From NCBI GenBank assembly GCA_014529385.2, contig CM043947.1:116207587-116271586 (forward strand): a stretch of DNA of 64,000 nt, written 5' to 3'. The notes beneath the pieces are model-generated. The model searched no databases. It had not been told where the DNA came from and worked only from the letters and a program-made list of their open reading frames with translations. Position numbers and translations under genes: made by a program. This stretch comes from Adiantum capillus-veneris. Taxonomy: Eukaryota > Streptophyta > Polypodiopsida > Polypodiales > Pteridaceae. Below are positions 9,835 to 19,879 of the stretch, piece after piece. Every line of letters begins with the position of its first letter. Position 1 is the stretch's first letter.

Positions 9835-10238
9835 TCTAACAATTTTTAGGTGTAAACTTTTTAGGTGTACTTTGGCACTTCAAGCCCTAGTTGCTACTCC
9901 TCTTTACCCCTTTAGAAAAAGCACTCAAGCTACTGTACCCGCGGCTCGAATACCATTAATTGCAAGGAATAGAAGAGAGGGTCTTTCGACACCAAAACAG
10001 CACCGGCTCCTGTCAAGCTTCTAATAGCTCAATAGTGGTTAAGCCGTAGGCAAGCCCCGTAGGACTCCACTATTAAGACCATAGCTCTCGACGGTGATGC
10101 CCCGTTAACTGCACAAAGGCAGGCGCACTGCAAGGCTGAAAAATCCCTATTCTACTTACTCACAGGCAATTAATAATACCAACCATTTGTAGCTAGCTTG
10201 AGGACCTCCCTTCTTGAGCAAGAAAAGAGAAACCTTGT
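9835..10238 (-). other. Untranslated leader of the chromovirus
   Basis: About 400 bases between the primer site and the gag start with no coding signal. A related leader follows the old gag fragment at 41528-41815 (shared 'ttagttgctactcctctt' and 'acccacggctc'-like phrases). Confidence 0.7.
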
Positions 10239-10250
10239 GCTCTGATACCA
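10239..10250 (-). other. Primer-binding site, initiator tRNA-Met type
   Basis: The coding strand reads TGGTATCAGAGC one base inside the 5' LTR. This 12-mer is complementary to the 3' end of plant initiator tRNA-Met and is the common primer site of plant LTR elements. Confidence 0.93.
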
Positions 10251-10251
10251 A

Positions 10252-11843
10252 TGTAACATTTAATGGCCTAAAATCTTATTTGTAGCGGAAATTAGCATGA
10301 ACATAGTGGGCATTTCATTAGAATAGATTCCTAATGATAATTACAAGAGTGCTTGGGTGGAGAGAGCAACAAAAAGCATAACACCTAGTTAGATAGCATC
10401 GACAATACTTTCAAAAGAGAGAGCAATTAAACTATTGACAACAGTTGAGGACCGGATTTGCATGGAGCCGGTCCCCCCTCCAAAAGGCTTTGTATTATGG
10501 TTTCTCCCATCAAGAGAGACATTGTACAATACAATTCTTTGTGTTCCTTCAAGACTAGCTAGTGCAATGAAGATGGAAGCTTCATACACCAAGCAAAACA
10601 CTTAATCAAACACAACTTGAATTATCCCCGTTCTCAGACCCAAGACCTCACACACCTTCGAAGATGGTGAGAGCTAGCAGGGTATGAGAGTAGATTGAGA
10701 GGAAAAAGAAGTATCTTACGAGAAAGAAGTACATCTCCTCACATAATCACTCATATTAGCATAGCTTAGCTTAGTAATTAGCTTGGTAGAGAAGATGAGC
10801 ATGCATTGAAGCTTGGCTCTTGGTTGGATTTGCATCCACATGCCAAGAGAGTGTTGATGTAGGCTTCTATCTCACAAGCTTGGAGTAGGTGATGAGCTCT
10901 CCATTAAAGCTTGGGAGGAGATAGAGTGTTTTTCCTTCACACATGGTCAAGTGTGAGAGTGTGTGTGTCAATGCCAAGCAAAAATCAGCCCCCTCTCTCT
11001 CTTGGGCGAGCCCTAGCTGCTAAGTTAGGCTGGCTTTTGCCTCATTGGACCTCCCCAGGTCAAGCCAATAGGGATTAAGCAGCATAAGTGATAGCCTTCT
11101 GACATGTGTCCCCCTTTCCCCTTTTGTGAGAGCTTTAGGTAATTAAATAATTAAACTAAACTCTCATTGGACCCCTTTGCCTCCTGGCCAATAGGAATCA
11201 GGCAAGCCATGGGGCTCCTGAATGCTCATTGGACCCCTTGGGAGACTGCCCAATAGTCTTCTAGGACACTTCATTCTTATTGGTTTCTTTTATTAAATGT
11301 TTTTAAATTAATTAAACTAGATTTACTCTAGCTTAATTCTCATTGGTCCACTTCAAGGGTCTTCCAATAGGAATTGGGCACACCTTGTGGGCATCTGGCC
11401 TAGGGAGCTGACATGTGTCCCTCATTCCCTTTGTGTAAAGGGAGCCTGTGTGTGTGTGTGTGGTTTTCTCTCTCATCCCCTAGCTTTGGGGCTCTCCCCC
11501 TCCCATGTAGGGATGCAGAAAGACTTTTTGGGCACACACACTAAGCATCCAATTTTCCCTAAGGTTGACCTTTGGACACAACCTTTGAATTTTGGAACCT
11601 TAGCATTTTGGAAGTCTTAATGGGCTGAACCTTAGGGTCTTTTTAGCCCGTTGTTTCACATGGCTCTTTTGCAGATGGCCCCCCCTTTGGATCCCTATTT
11701 TCCCTCCTTTGGATCCCTACTGTGGCCGGTCTGCTAACTTAACCAATATTCTAGCTTTTTCTCCCTTGGCACTTCCCCACATTAAATGATCAGTTTAATA
11801 TGAGAAAATCATTTAGGAGAATTAGATATTGATTATTATGACA
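10252..11843 (-). repeat. Chromovirus 5' LTR
   Basis: 1592 bp, the partner of 2936-4528. Noticed differences include one T fewer near 10927, C for A near 11269, T for G near 11494, C for G near 11672 and A for G near 11799. The ATTGG...CCAAT array is repeated intact at 11044-11368. As the 5' LTR, this copy would drive transcription leftwards. Confidence 0.95.
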
Positions 11844-11848
11844 AAAGG
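11844..11848 (+). repeat. Target-site duplication AAAGG (right)
   Basis: Partner of 2931-2935. Confidence 0.95.
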
Positions 11849-13173
11849 CTAACTGCTCCAGCTCACATCTATGCACAAAAGCGAAAACAAAAATATTTTT
11901 TTGCCACTTAATCACAAAAATCTGCAAGAAAGGGGACTTAGTTTTAGTCTATTCCCTTAAGCAACACATTCCCAAGTTTAAAAAAAAGAGAAATGGACCG
12001 TTTATCATTCAAGATATATCTCCAAGTGGAGCAGTAAAATTGTCCACCCTAGATGGTGAACCAATGGCTAATTGAATTAGTGGATGTCGTTTAAAGAAAT
12101 ACAATTTTCCGCTAACCAATGAACTGCTAGAAAGAACGCATGTAGCCAAGAAAAGGAAAATGAAACGAAAACAGGTTATTGATGAAGCCGAAGAGGAAGC
12201 TCGGCTTCAGGTACTCAAACAAAAAGCTGCTCTCACGAATCAGCACATACCGATTCCTATCAACACTCTCAAAATAGATGACTGACAATGGGAATTACCT
12301 AACGATGTAGTTTCAACAGACGATGACTGGTTAGACGGAATGGACCTGCGCATCAAATTACAGTTCAACAATCATAGCACCAATGCTTTGGTCCACACAA
12401 GAGCTAGAGTAAATGCAGTCATTTATTCCACGTACAAGAAGGCAACAAGTCAAACATTGACAACAGGAATAGCGACAATCAAAGGATGCAGCAAGAACCC
12501 AACCCCAACATTGGGAGTATTCAACTTGAATGTGATAGTACATGGATGTTCATGTACTCATCAGTTTGTATGCTTGCCAGATGAACACATGAATGAGATG
12601 ATGATTCTTGGAATTCCTTGGATGCGGACATACAAAGCAGTACCAGATTGGGATACAAATCAACTCAAGCTATCACCTAAAGGCGAGCAACTCATTGTTC
12701 CAATTTCACCAAGCAAAGAGGAATGTAAAGGAAGCAATCAATAGACCAAGCCACGGAGTAATTAATCTTCTGCATCCACTCGACGAGAAAATGCTACAAG
12801 TAGCATACAAGGAGTCAGAAAAATTTGGGTACCAAAAGCACAGCTTAAGGATAACCCGATTCAAATCTGGGTGCCTAAAACTTCACCGACAAAACAAAAG
12901 AAGGTTCCAAGGGTTAAAACACAGAGATGAGCATCTCCGAGCAAGGAACCTAACTTGGAATGGATTTGGAAGAAAAAGGAGCACTTATCTTCTCCACAAA
13001 CCGTAAAACCAATCAAGAAATGGCGAGTTAAGTCTCAAAAGACTCCACCACACCATACTACACAAAGTAGACCAAGCTACCAATGGCGAGAAAAATGTCG
13101 ACAACAGTCAAAAGTGCTACCAACAGCTCAAGCAATGAACACGTTGAAGCATCCTGATAGTACAATCAAATAG
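11849..13173 (+). pseudogene. Ty3 relic: integrase C-terminus, then retropepsin-like domain and W/K-rich tail
   Basis: This is the continuation of the relic at 1600-2935. 'LTAPAHIYAQKRKQK' resumes the integrase. After a small frameshift near 11930, one frame runs to 13173 with a few stops (12073, 12283, 12742, 12757 and another near 12930). In order it shows an integrase C-terminal domain ('GPFIIQDISPSGAVKLSTLDG', 'LKKYNFPL'), a charged linker ('KKRKMKRKQVIDEAEEEA'), then an aspartic-protease-like segment from about 12340. There 'NALVHTRARVNAV' (codons 12394-12405) stands where retropepsins have D-T-G-A, and 'MMILGIPWMRTY' (12604-12621), 70 codons later, matches the usual I-L-G loop. The tail from about 12820 has recurring 'IWVPK', 'EWIWKKK', 'KKWRVK' and 'YQWREK' motifs. 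Protease normally precedes RT in Ty3 elements, so this order is odd. Catalytic Asp and Gly are both lost. Confidence 0.75.
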
Positions 13174-13436
13174 AGATTTGCTCTTTGGAAGACATTAGCA
13201 GCAAACCTGGACATCAGAAACCCTCGAGTTAATTACTTAAGACCCAGCTCTTGTACAACATAGTGCTTTGAATTGCATTGATCTTCAAAGCATGGTAGAG
13301 CCCACCACGGCTATACATAGACACGATTGTTCAACCCATGCACACACTCGTCCCGGAGTACGTCATCTAGGAGGGGTGGAAGGGGACTAAGTACTAAGTA
13401 TTAAAGGGCAATGTTTGAAGAAGGAGGAAAAAGTTC
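13174..13436 (+). other. Non-coding 3' part of the relic with purine-rich tracts
   Basis: No reading frame of note. Two purine runs, 'aggaggggtggaagggga' near 13370 and 'gaagaaggaggaaaaag' near 13416, look like polypurine-tract candidates. The second is followed within a few bases by TGTGAACATG at 13437, which could be an LTR start. This is tentative. Confidence 0.3.
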
Positions 13437-15490
13437 GATGTGAACATGTGATTTTTTGCAAAATTACCTAATAATGTCCTTATACTTCATCATCAAGAAA
13501 AATTCACTGATAATATCTTCCCGATGAGTGTAAATGTGTATATACTATCAGAAAATCATCAAAAAATAGTCCTTTTTGGGTATTTTTCATCATTTTTATC
13601 GATATTGAGACTTAAAAGTAGAAAAATCCAACAAAAATTATAAAGCTGTGTTTTTCAATGGATTTTCTTAATTATTGGATTTTCACTTTACTTTTTTAGA
13701 GCATTTGTTATTTTCTTTGATTTTTCAATAAACATATCAAAAATTAATAATAAATAGCAAGGAAGCTGAATGGGAAAACGGAAGACACGATGGTGATGAG
13801 AAAGATAAGGTGGGCAAGCACAAAATTTTTCAATGGAATCAGAAGATGGAAGCGGGAAGCCTAAATTAGGCGGCCAAGCCTACTTTTGCAAAATCCTTGC
13901 AGATTGAGCTACAGGAATCCGATCAAGGAAATTTTTGAGTCTGACATAGATTCCTGGCCTAGTAGGACTAATGACGGAATCTGGGGGAAATTGGTTTGGG
14001 AAGTCCGGGTATAGATATCCAAGGTAGGCTAAAACCACCTCATTTCCACTTGCAGCATTTTGCAAAGAGAGCTTTTCGACCTCTTTCGCGCATCTTTTTC
14101 GGAATCTACAGTTGCCCATTTTCATCCATAGTGGCTTGTCAGCTTGACCAAATCAGATGGGATTTGAACTGTAGCATGCCCTAACATAAAAGAACCTTTC
14201 TATATATATCATCAGTTGACCATTTGGCAAGGGTCGAGGAGGTCCCCAATAGAAAAGCTAGGTTTTTGGCAAATGCCAAAATTCGGATCTGACTCCACAG
14301 ATAGCTTGCCTACGAGGTTCGTATACAATGTATATGATTGGTTTTATGAAATCAATCAAGAAAATCCCTCAAAAAGCAAAAAACGGATCGAAGGCTACAA
14401 AGCGTCAAATTCGATATACGGGGTCAAACTAACTCCAAATAAGCCAGAGTTGGATGAGCGGCTTCATGACTATGTTGCGGACAAGTCCAAAGCCTCTAAA
14501 TGGACTGACCAACTCAACAGGCAGTGTAGTCACAGAAATCGATGATTTCAGAGTCGACAAAGCACAAAGTGATGCTGGCAAGACCAAACTTGACCAAATT
14601 CAATTTAGGACTTGTTTTAGGTGTGTAGAATGTGTTTATGTCAAAATTTGTAAGTTTTGCAAAAAAATTGTGACTGTTGTAAATAATCACGATTATTTAC
14701 TTTTACACCATTTTTGCTTGGAAATTGTATCATAACCTTACCTATCATGTGTACACACCTATTATGCCAAAAGTCAAGTATGAGCCAAAATGAGCACCTA
14801 TAACTTGGAAAATTGCCAAAAAACGCAAAGAAGTCTTTTCAAGCCAAGTTTTGGGTTATGGACCACATTTCTTGATTCAAATTACCTCATATCTCATACA
14901 CAAAGTCTATACAATGCCTAGAACCAATTTCTACCAAAAAATGTTGATTTTGGTAGAAAAGTTAATAATCAAGATTATTTACTTTTTAGCCAAAATGGGA
15001 GAATTTTGTTATTTTGCCATGATACATCCAAAGTAAATAATGTGTTAAGCCCACTAGCCAAGTTTGAACCAATTTCGAGATCAAAATCTCAAATTTCCAT
15101 TATATCTACTATTTCAGAGACCTAAAGCCAAAAAATCTAGTACCATTTTCACCCTATGCATCCAAATGAGCCCATATTTCACTCAGAGTATGTATTTGGT
15201 ATATACTTCAAACTTGTGATGCCAAGTTTGCAAAATGTTGAAAAAAATACTCAATTGTAAATAATCACGATCTATTCTTTGCATGTTTTTATGCATCTAT
15301 GCTTGTTCAAAAATTGATTTGAAGCAAATTGGACCAAAATTGTTCGCATTTCAGACTAAGGGACATTCCAGAGAAAAATCCAACAAATCTGCTAACTTTG
15401 ACACTCTATTCACTGAACAAGAGCCATGCAAGCAACAGAGAGGGCCAATAAGAAGCTCAACCAAAAAGAAAAGTTATAGGAGCTATCCCC
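13437..15490. repeat. AT-rich spacer or candidate LTR with ~280-bp palindrome-bearing repeat
   Basis: No coding region is supported. From about 14600 to 15300 a degenerate repeat is marked by a near-palindrome of the type GTAAATAATCA/TGATTATTTAC at 14679-14700, 14961-14982 and, decayed, at 15257-15277 (spacing 282 and 296). Phrases such as 'caagttt', 'gccaaaatg' and 'tttggatc'-like words recur between them. The same design is found at 49420-50430. Position after an integrase and before a possible gag would suit a long LTR, but I could not find a matching second copy or a primer site. Confidence 0.45.
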
Positions 15491-15499
15491 ATACCAATT

Positions 15500-17180
15500 G
15501 GATCCAAATTCAGCCAAACCCGCCAAGGCAGCCTATCTTTCCAAAGAACAGCTAGAAGAGAATCACACCACAGTATTAATTGGAAGATTCAAGAGTGAGG
15601 AGGGACATCAGATAAGTTGCAAATCCTACCAAAAGAAGTGTATGATGTCTCCGCAAAGCCTGAGACCAAAGAAACCAACCGCAGGCTAGGACTCAGAGAT
15701 TTCTATGAACGGGAGCCATGCGGAGTGGATTTCCAAAAAGCTTACGAGCTTTTGTTCCTATTAAAGAATATGGAACTGCCCAGATTTTTGACCTGCAGGT
15801 AAATAAAGTCGAAGTGGTAGTAACCAAGGAGATAGTGGCAGAAGCACTCAGACTGCCCACATAAGGAATGACGATGAGGGCAAGGGACAGGAAAACGACA
15901 GGTACTTTCACCTAAGAAACCGTTGAGCCACCTTTGTAGATCTAATTCACAAGCAGGAGGAAGAGCAACCAGGTTATACCACCAACACTTCCACTTCCTG
16001 GCTAAAAGGCCACCAAGGTATACCACGCCAAATCATACGTTTGCCACCACTTTTACAAAAGTCCTCAAGTCAACAACCAGGCAACCGGTGGACCACGCAC
16101 AATACGTCTTGACCACTGGAAAAGGCAAAAAGAAAGAAGGAAATATCACTTACCTGGGTGCACCAGAAGTCTTGACAAGGATTGCGTACCATGCCATCGG
16201 CACGACCGACAAACTACCACCGGCCCTAAAACAAAAGATGTGGGTACTGGAAGCACAACCATCTCCTCGAGCTACAAGATCAGCCAAGAGATCCTACAGA
16301 TCTGATGAAGAGTTGGCTGAAATCTTGCCAGAAAGAAGCAGCAAAGACAACTCAGATAATTAAGAAAGGAGAGCATGAAGAGGGAGGATGAAGAGAAAAT
16401 CCATGGCCACACACCAAGAAGATCCCGTGCAAAAGCAAGCCGGATTTGAAACAGAAAAACATGCCTACTTGAACAACCGATGAGCACAAGGAAAGGACCC
16501 AGAAAAATGGGTACCTAGTGGACTTAAGGGCTCAAGGATAAAGCATCACACCAGAAAATAAGCTGAAGATCCAACAGAGTCCTTGGAAAAAATGTATCAA
16601 GAAGTAGAAGCTCTGAAGTTGAAAGAAGCCCAAGAAGAGCCAATGAAAGCAAAAGAGGTGAAGGACCGGAGACAAGCCAAGGAAACGGCAAGGGAAGAGG
16701 CACAACACGACCAAGGTCACGAGTCTCTTCGACCCACTTCACTGCCTACGGAACAACAAGAAAACCCTATTCCAAGCCCACCACCATCACTAGCAGAGAA
16801 AACCACAGAAAGTGAGTCCAACAAAGAGACAGATTTTGAATCAAAAGAAGCTGAAGAATCTGTACAAGAGGCTACTGCTACACAAGAAAAAAAAAAAAAA
16901 GAAGCTGAGCCGAAACGAGAGAAAGCAGCCGAAGCTACACAAGAGCTTGAACCGCAAAAGACAGACGAATCTGCATAGCACGAAACAAGTACTACACAAG
17001 AGGACACAACAAAATCCGATCCAACACCTTCTACCTCCACATAGCATGAAACGGCCAATGTATCCATAAAGCCTCAGGTGACAAAGCAGAAGAAGGTCAA
17101 CCACAACCGCAAGGGAAAGAAAAACCAGCCACCACAACGCAGTCGAGAGAGAGACAAGAAACTATAGAAACATCAACCCA
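15500..17180 (+). pseudogene. Decayed coding region, possibly gag-like
   Basis: Several short plus-strand open stretches in different frames look like one broken gene. Near 15620-15800: 'GLRDFYEREPCGVDFQKAYELL'-type sequence. Near 15790-15850: 'VNKVEVVVTKEIVAEALRLP', a phrase of the kind found in N-terminal Gag-like proteins of some plant elements. Then 'NDRYFHLRNR' (about 15880) and an open frame at 15923-16363. From 16583 to 16978 a 131-codon stretch is highly charged (Glu, Lys, Gln, Thr, Ser) and probably disordered or coiled. It ends where minus-strand integrase sequence begins near 17185. I do not recognise the family with certainty; gag is a guess from position and composition. Confidence 0.35.
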
Positions 17181-17189
17181 GCTAACTCT

Positions 17190-18810
17190 GGTCTTATGAA
17201 GCTTGCTATCAACTTCCATAAGCTGGTAACTCCCATTGTCATATTTTTTCCTGATGATGAAAGGGCCCTCCCATCGGAGTAGGAGCTTCTTATCTTTGCG
17301 TGTGTCGAAGCGATTGTCATAGCAGGAGGACCAACATTCCTTTCTTTAAATCTTTGTGCCGAAGATGCTGGTTGAAACTAAGCTGTCTGTGCTCTGCATG
17401 TGCCGCATAATAATTTATTGCTTCCTCTCTGTCTAGCTGTAGTCTTTCCAGGTTGAGGATGTGATCTCTCAAATGCATGTTGGGCCATTGAAGCTGGCTT
17501 GCCATCACTCTTAGACTTTGTAGTTGCACCTCAATAGGCAAGATTGCCTCCTTGCCAAATACCAAATGATATGGTGTGAACCGCAAAGATGTACGGAGTG
17601 AGGTTCTATAGGCCCACAAAGTTGGTAGTAGATACTTATTCCAGTCTCCAAGATGATTGTTAACCTGCTTGGTGATAATTTTACAAACCATTCCATTCAC
17701 TTTCTCAACTAGGCCATTACATTGAGGGTAATATGGTGAGGATTGCCTCCTTGTAATGCCAAGTTTTTGCATTAACTCTCCTACCAAGTCTACTTTGGAA
17801 ACTCACCCTGTACCAGAGATGATTTCTAACGGTGTGCCAAACCTATAGCATATGTGCTCATAGACAAACTTAGCTACCTCTACAGTTGTGATCCTAGGTG
17901 TGACTGTAGCTTCCGTCCATCTAGTTATATAGTCGACTCCCATCATGATGTAGAATTTCCTTGAGTTGGCCCTAGGCAATGGTCCTGTGGCATCTATACC
18001 CCATTTTTAAAATGGTCCATATGAAAGGATAGGTGTTTGTGGTTCAGGCATGAGTGACCTGGTGCCGGCCTTTTAACACAACTTATATGTCTTACACTAG
18101 TGGTGTACATCACGGTTCAGGCTAGGCCATACAAAACCAGCCTTCAAGATTTTCCTACTTGCTATATCTAGGGAAAAGTGACCACCACAAACACCATCAT
18201 GACAATTGGCAATTAACCCTGTAATTTCATTAGAGAGAGGGACCTTCCTGAGTATTTGGTCCTTACCCTTACAATACAAACCGTCATTGATAAGAGGATA
18301 CCTTGTGGCCTTTTGGGTGAGACATTATTGCTTATGTCCTTTTGTTAAATCTAGTGGACATTCCCCCGTTTCCAAATAATACATGATGTCAGGTAAGGCG
18401 TCACTACCTTGAAATAGAGGGAGCTTTAGCTTTATAGCCCCAACCACCACTTCTTGTAGTATTTCGCTTGCTAGGGCATCCGCTTCATGGTTTTGAGCCC
18501 TTGGGATGTGGTGTAATGGAACTTCTTCAAACTTACCCAACAAGGTTTTTACACAGCTTAAGTGAGTACTTAATCTAGGATTCTTGCATGTCCATACTCC
18601 ATTTACATGCCTTACCCAAACACGTTAAGACTCTTTTCCCCTTGCGAGATGCACCATTGTAAACCCTTTGTTAGTGCTTCATATTCGGCTTCATTGTTAG
18701 AATGTGATTCCAACAAATGGCCAAGCGAAAATACCTTGATACCTTTGTCATCAAATGTAAGGTCCCTCCCTAAACCCTGGAGCCATTCAGAAAAATTTTC
18801 AACCTAGAAA
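17190..18810 (-). pseudogene. Integrase and RNase H 3' half of decayed Ty3 element
   Basis: Read leftwards. RNase H: 'NNEAEYEALTKGLQWCI' (about 18640-18700) and 'IPRAQNHEADALAS' (18325-18543). Integrase zinc region: 'CHDGVCGGHFSLDIASRKIL' within 18097-18279. Core: 'ITRRQSSPYYPQCNGLVEKVNGMV' with the catalytic Glu, in the 156-codon stretch 17317-17787. C-terminal domain: 'EGPFIIRKKYDNGSYQL' near 17225-17275. Frameshifts and stops separate the pieces (for example at about 18010 and 18060). The first two catalytic Asp residues fall in the damaged part between the open stretches. This is a separate family from the chromovirus, without a visible chromodomain. Confidence 0.82.
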
Positions 18811-19045
18811 GTAATTTAGAAAAAGCAAGACTGAGAAAGAAGTAATGCGGACAACGAGACTTTACTCCAGAATGAAAAAAGGATATTTTGGATAAGAAAT
18901 TACGTCACCCCTATATTTTTCCAAAAAGATTAAGATTATTTTTATACTTCTTCATGAAGATCCGCGTGGGAACTGATGTAGATTGGGAACTAGGAGAAAT
19001 AGGGACTAACTTGATTGAAAGATAAAGTTAAGAGATAAGAACTAA

Positions 19046-19200
19046 GAAGAAAATTGGGGTCCAATAGGAATTAAGAAGAGAATTGGGGTCCAATAGCATT
19101 TGAGAAGAGAAATAGGGTCCAATAGATTTGAGAAGAGAATTTGGGGTCTAATAGGAATTAAGAAGAGAATTGGGGTCCAATAGGAATTGAAAAGAGAATT
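19046..19200 (+). repeat. 28-30-bp minisatellite with CCAATAG core, five units
   Basis: Units of the form 'gaagagaattggggtCCAAT' plus 'aggaatt' follow each other five times with small changes, and a sixth is partial. The better units hold ATTGG-GGT-CCAAT, an inverted pair 3 bases apart. Confidence 0.8.
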
Positions 19201-19215
19201 CCACCCACCATTTCC

Positions 19216-19225
19216 AATATAAACA
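19216..19225 (+). promoter_or_regulatory. TATA-like element after the CCAAT minisatellite
   Basis: 'ccaatataaacacc' follows the minisatellite by about 20 bases, then a CT-rich stretch. CCAAT boxes followed by TATA is a textbook plant promoter order; the function is inferred. Confidence 0.4.
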
Positions 19226-19561
19226 CCCCCTCTCCTTTGTATTTTTTCACACATATATTGCTAAGCTACTTGCATACTTCCCATGCTCAAAACTATGCTT
19301 AAGTAAATCAAGGTTTCCATTAAACCTTGCTCTTGCTCTCTCCCTCTCTTGAAGGCCAAACCCTTGAGGGTTTTGTGGAGAAGCTCCTCTCTCCTTCCTT
19401 TTCACCATAAATCCCTTTACCTTCCTCCTTGAGCCTCACATCTGTTCAAGAAGGACTTCAACCCCACTTCCCTCTTGTTTAGAGGAGGTAATCTTCATTT
19501 CTAGCAAGATTAATTAATCCATGTGTTTTAATACTAGGAAGATTATGTGCATCATTTTATG

Positions 19562-19879
19562 TTTAAGCTTTAATGGTAACCTTGGAATTAGGGTTAAGTA
19601 TTAATGGTAGCTATGCATCATTCAGTTAATTTTCAAAGGTAGATTTGCATTGTTAAGCTAAGCATTAATGGTAACTTTGTACTTAGGTGTAAGCTTTAGT
19701 GACTACCTTGTATTTTTAGGTTTAAGCTTTAATGGAAACCTTGCAATTAGGGTCAAGTGATAAGAGTATCTATACATCATTAAGTTAAGTTTCAAAGGTA
19801 GATTTTCACTTTTAAGCTAAGCATTAATGGTAACTTTGCACTTAGGTGTAAGCTTTAGTGACTACCTTGTATTTTTAGG
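19562..19879 (+). repeat. 159-bp tandem duplication
   Basis: The phrase 'tttaagctttaatgg' starts at 19562, 19721 and 19880, giving two full 159-bp units and the start of a third. Units differ at roughly ten positions. Shorter echoes ('taagcattaatggtaac') lie inside each unit. Confidence 0.85.

Larger units (their letters stand above)
2936..11843 (-). mobile_element. Complete Ty3/gypsy chromovirus, 8908 bp
   Basis: Full-length LTR retrotransposon read on the minus strand. It has two nearly identical LTRs (2936-4528 and 10252-11843; about four substitutions and one 1-bp indel noticed), 5'-TG...CA-3' ends, a target duplication AAAGG, an initiator tRNA-Met primer site (10239-10250), a polypurine tract (4531-4541), gag (8230-9834) and pol (4886-8308). 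The pol order is protease, RT, RNase H, integrase, chromodomain, which is the chromovirus layout. The LTR similarity points to a recent insertion. Two defects are visible: gag and pol are joined only through a frame change upstream of the zinc knuckle, and the protease motif reads DPG. It probably depends on other copies. A truncated third LTR of the family lies at 60177, and older relatives at 32150-35715 and 40955-41527. Confidence 0.95.

Noticed and set aside
14600-15300. CRISPR-like or satellite centromere array
   Set aside because: Units are ~280 bp, degenerate and few, in a eukaryotic context; CRISPR does not apply and there is no evidence for a centromere.
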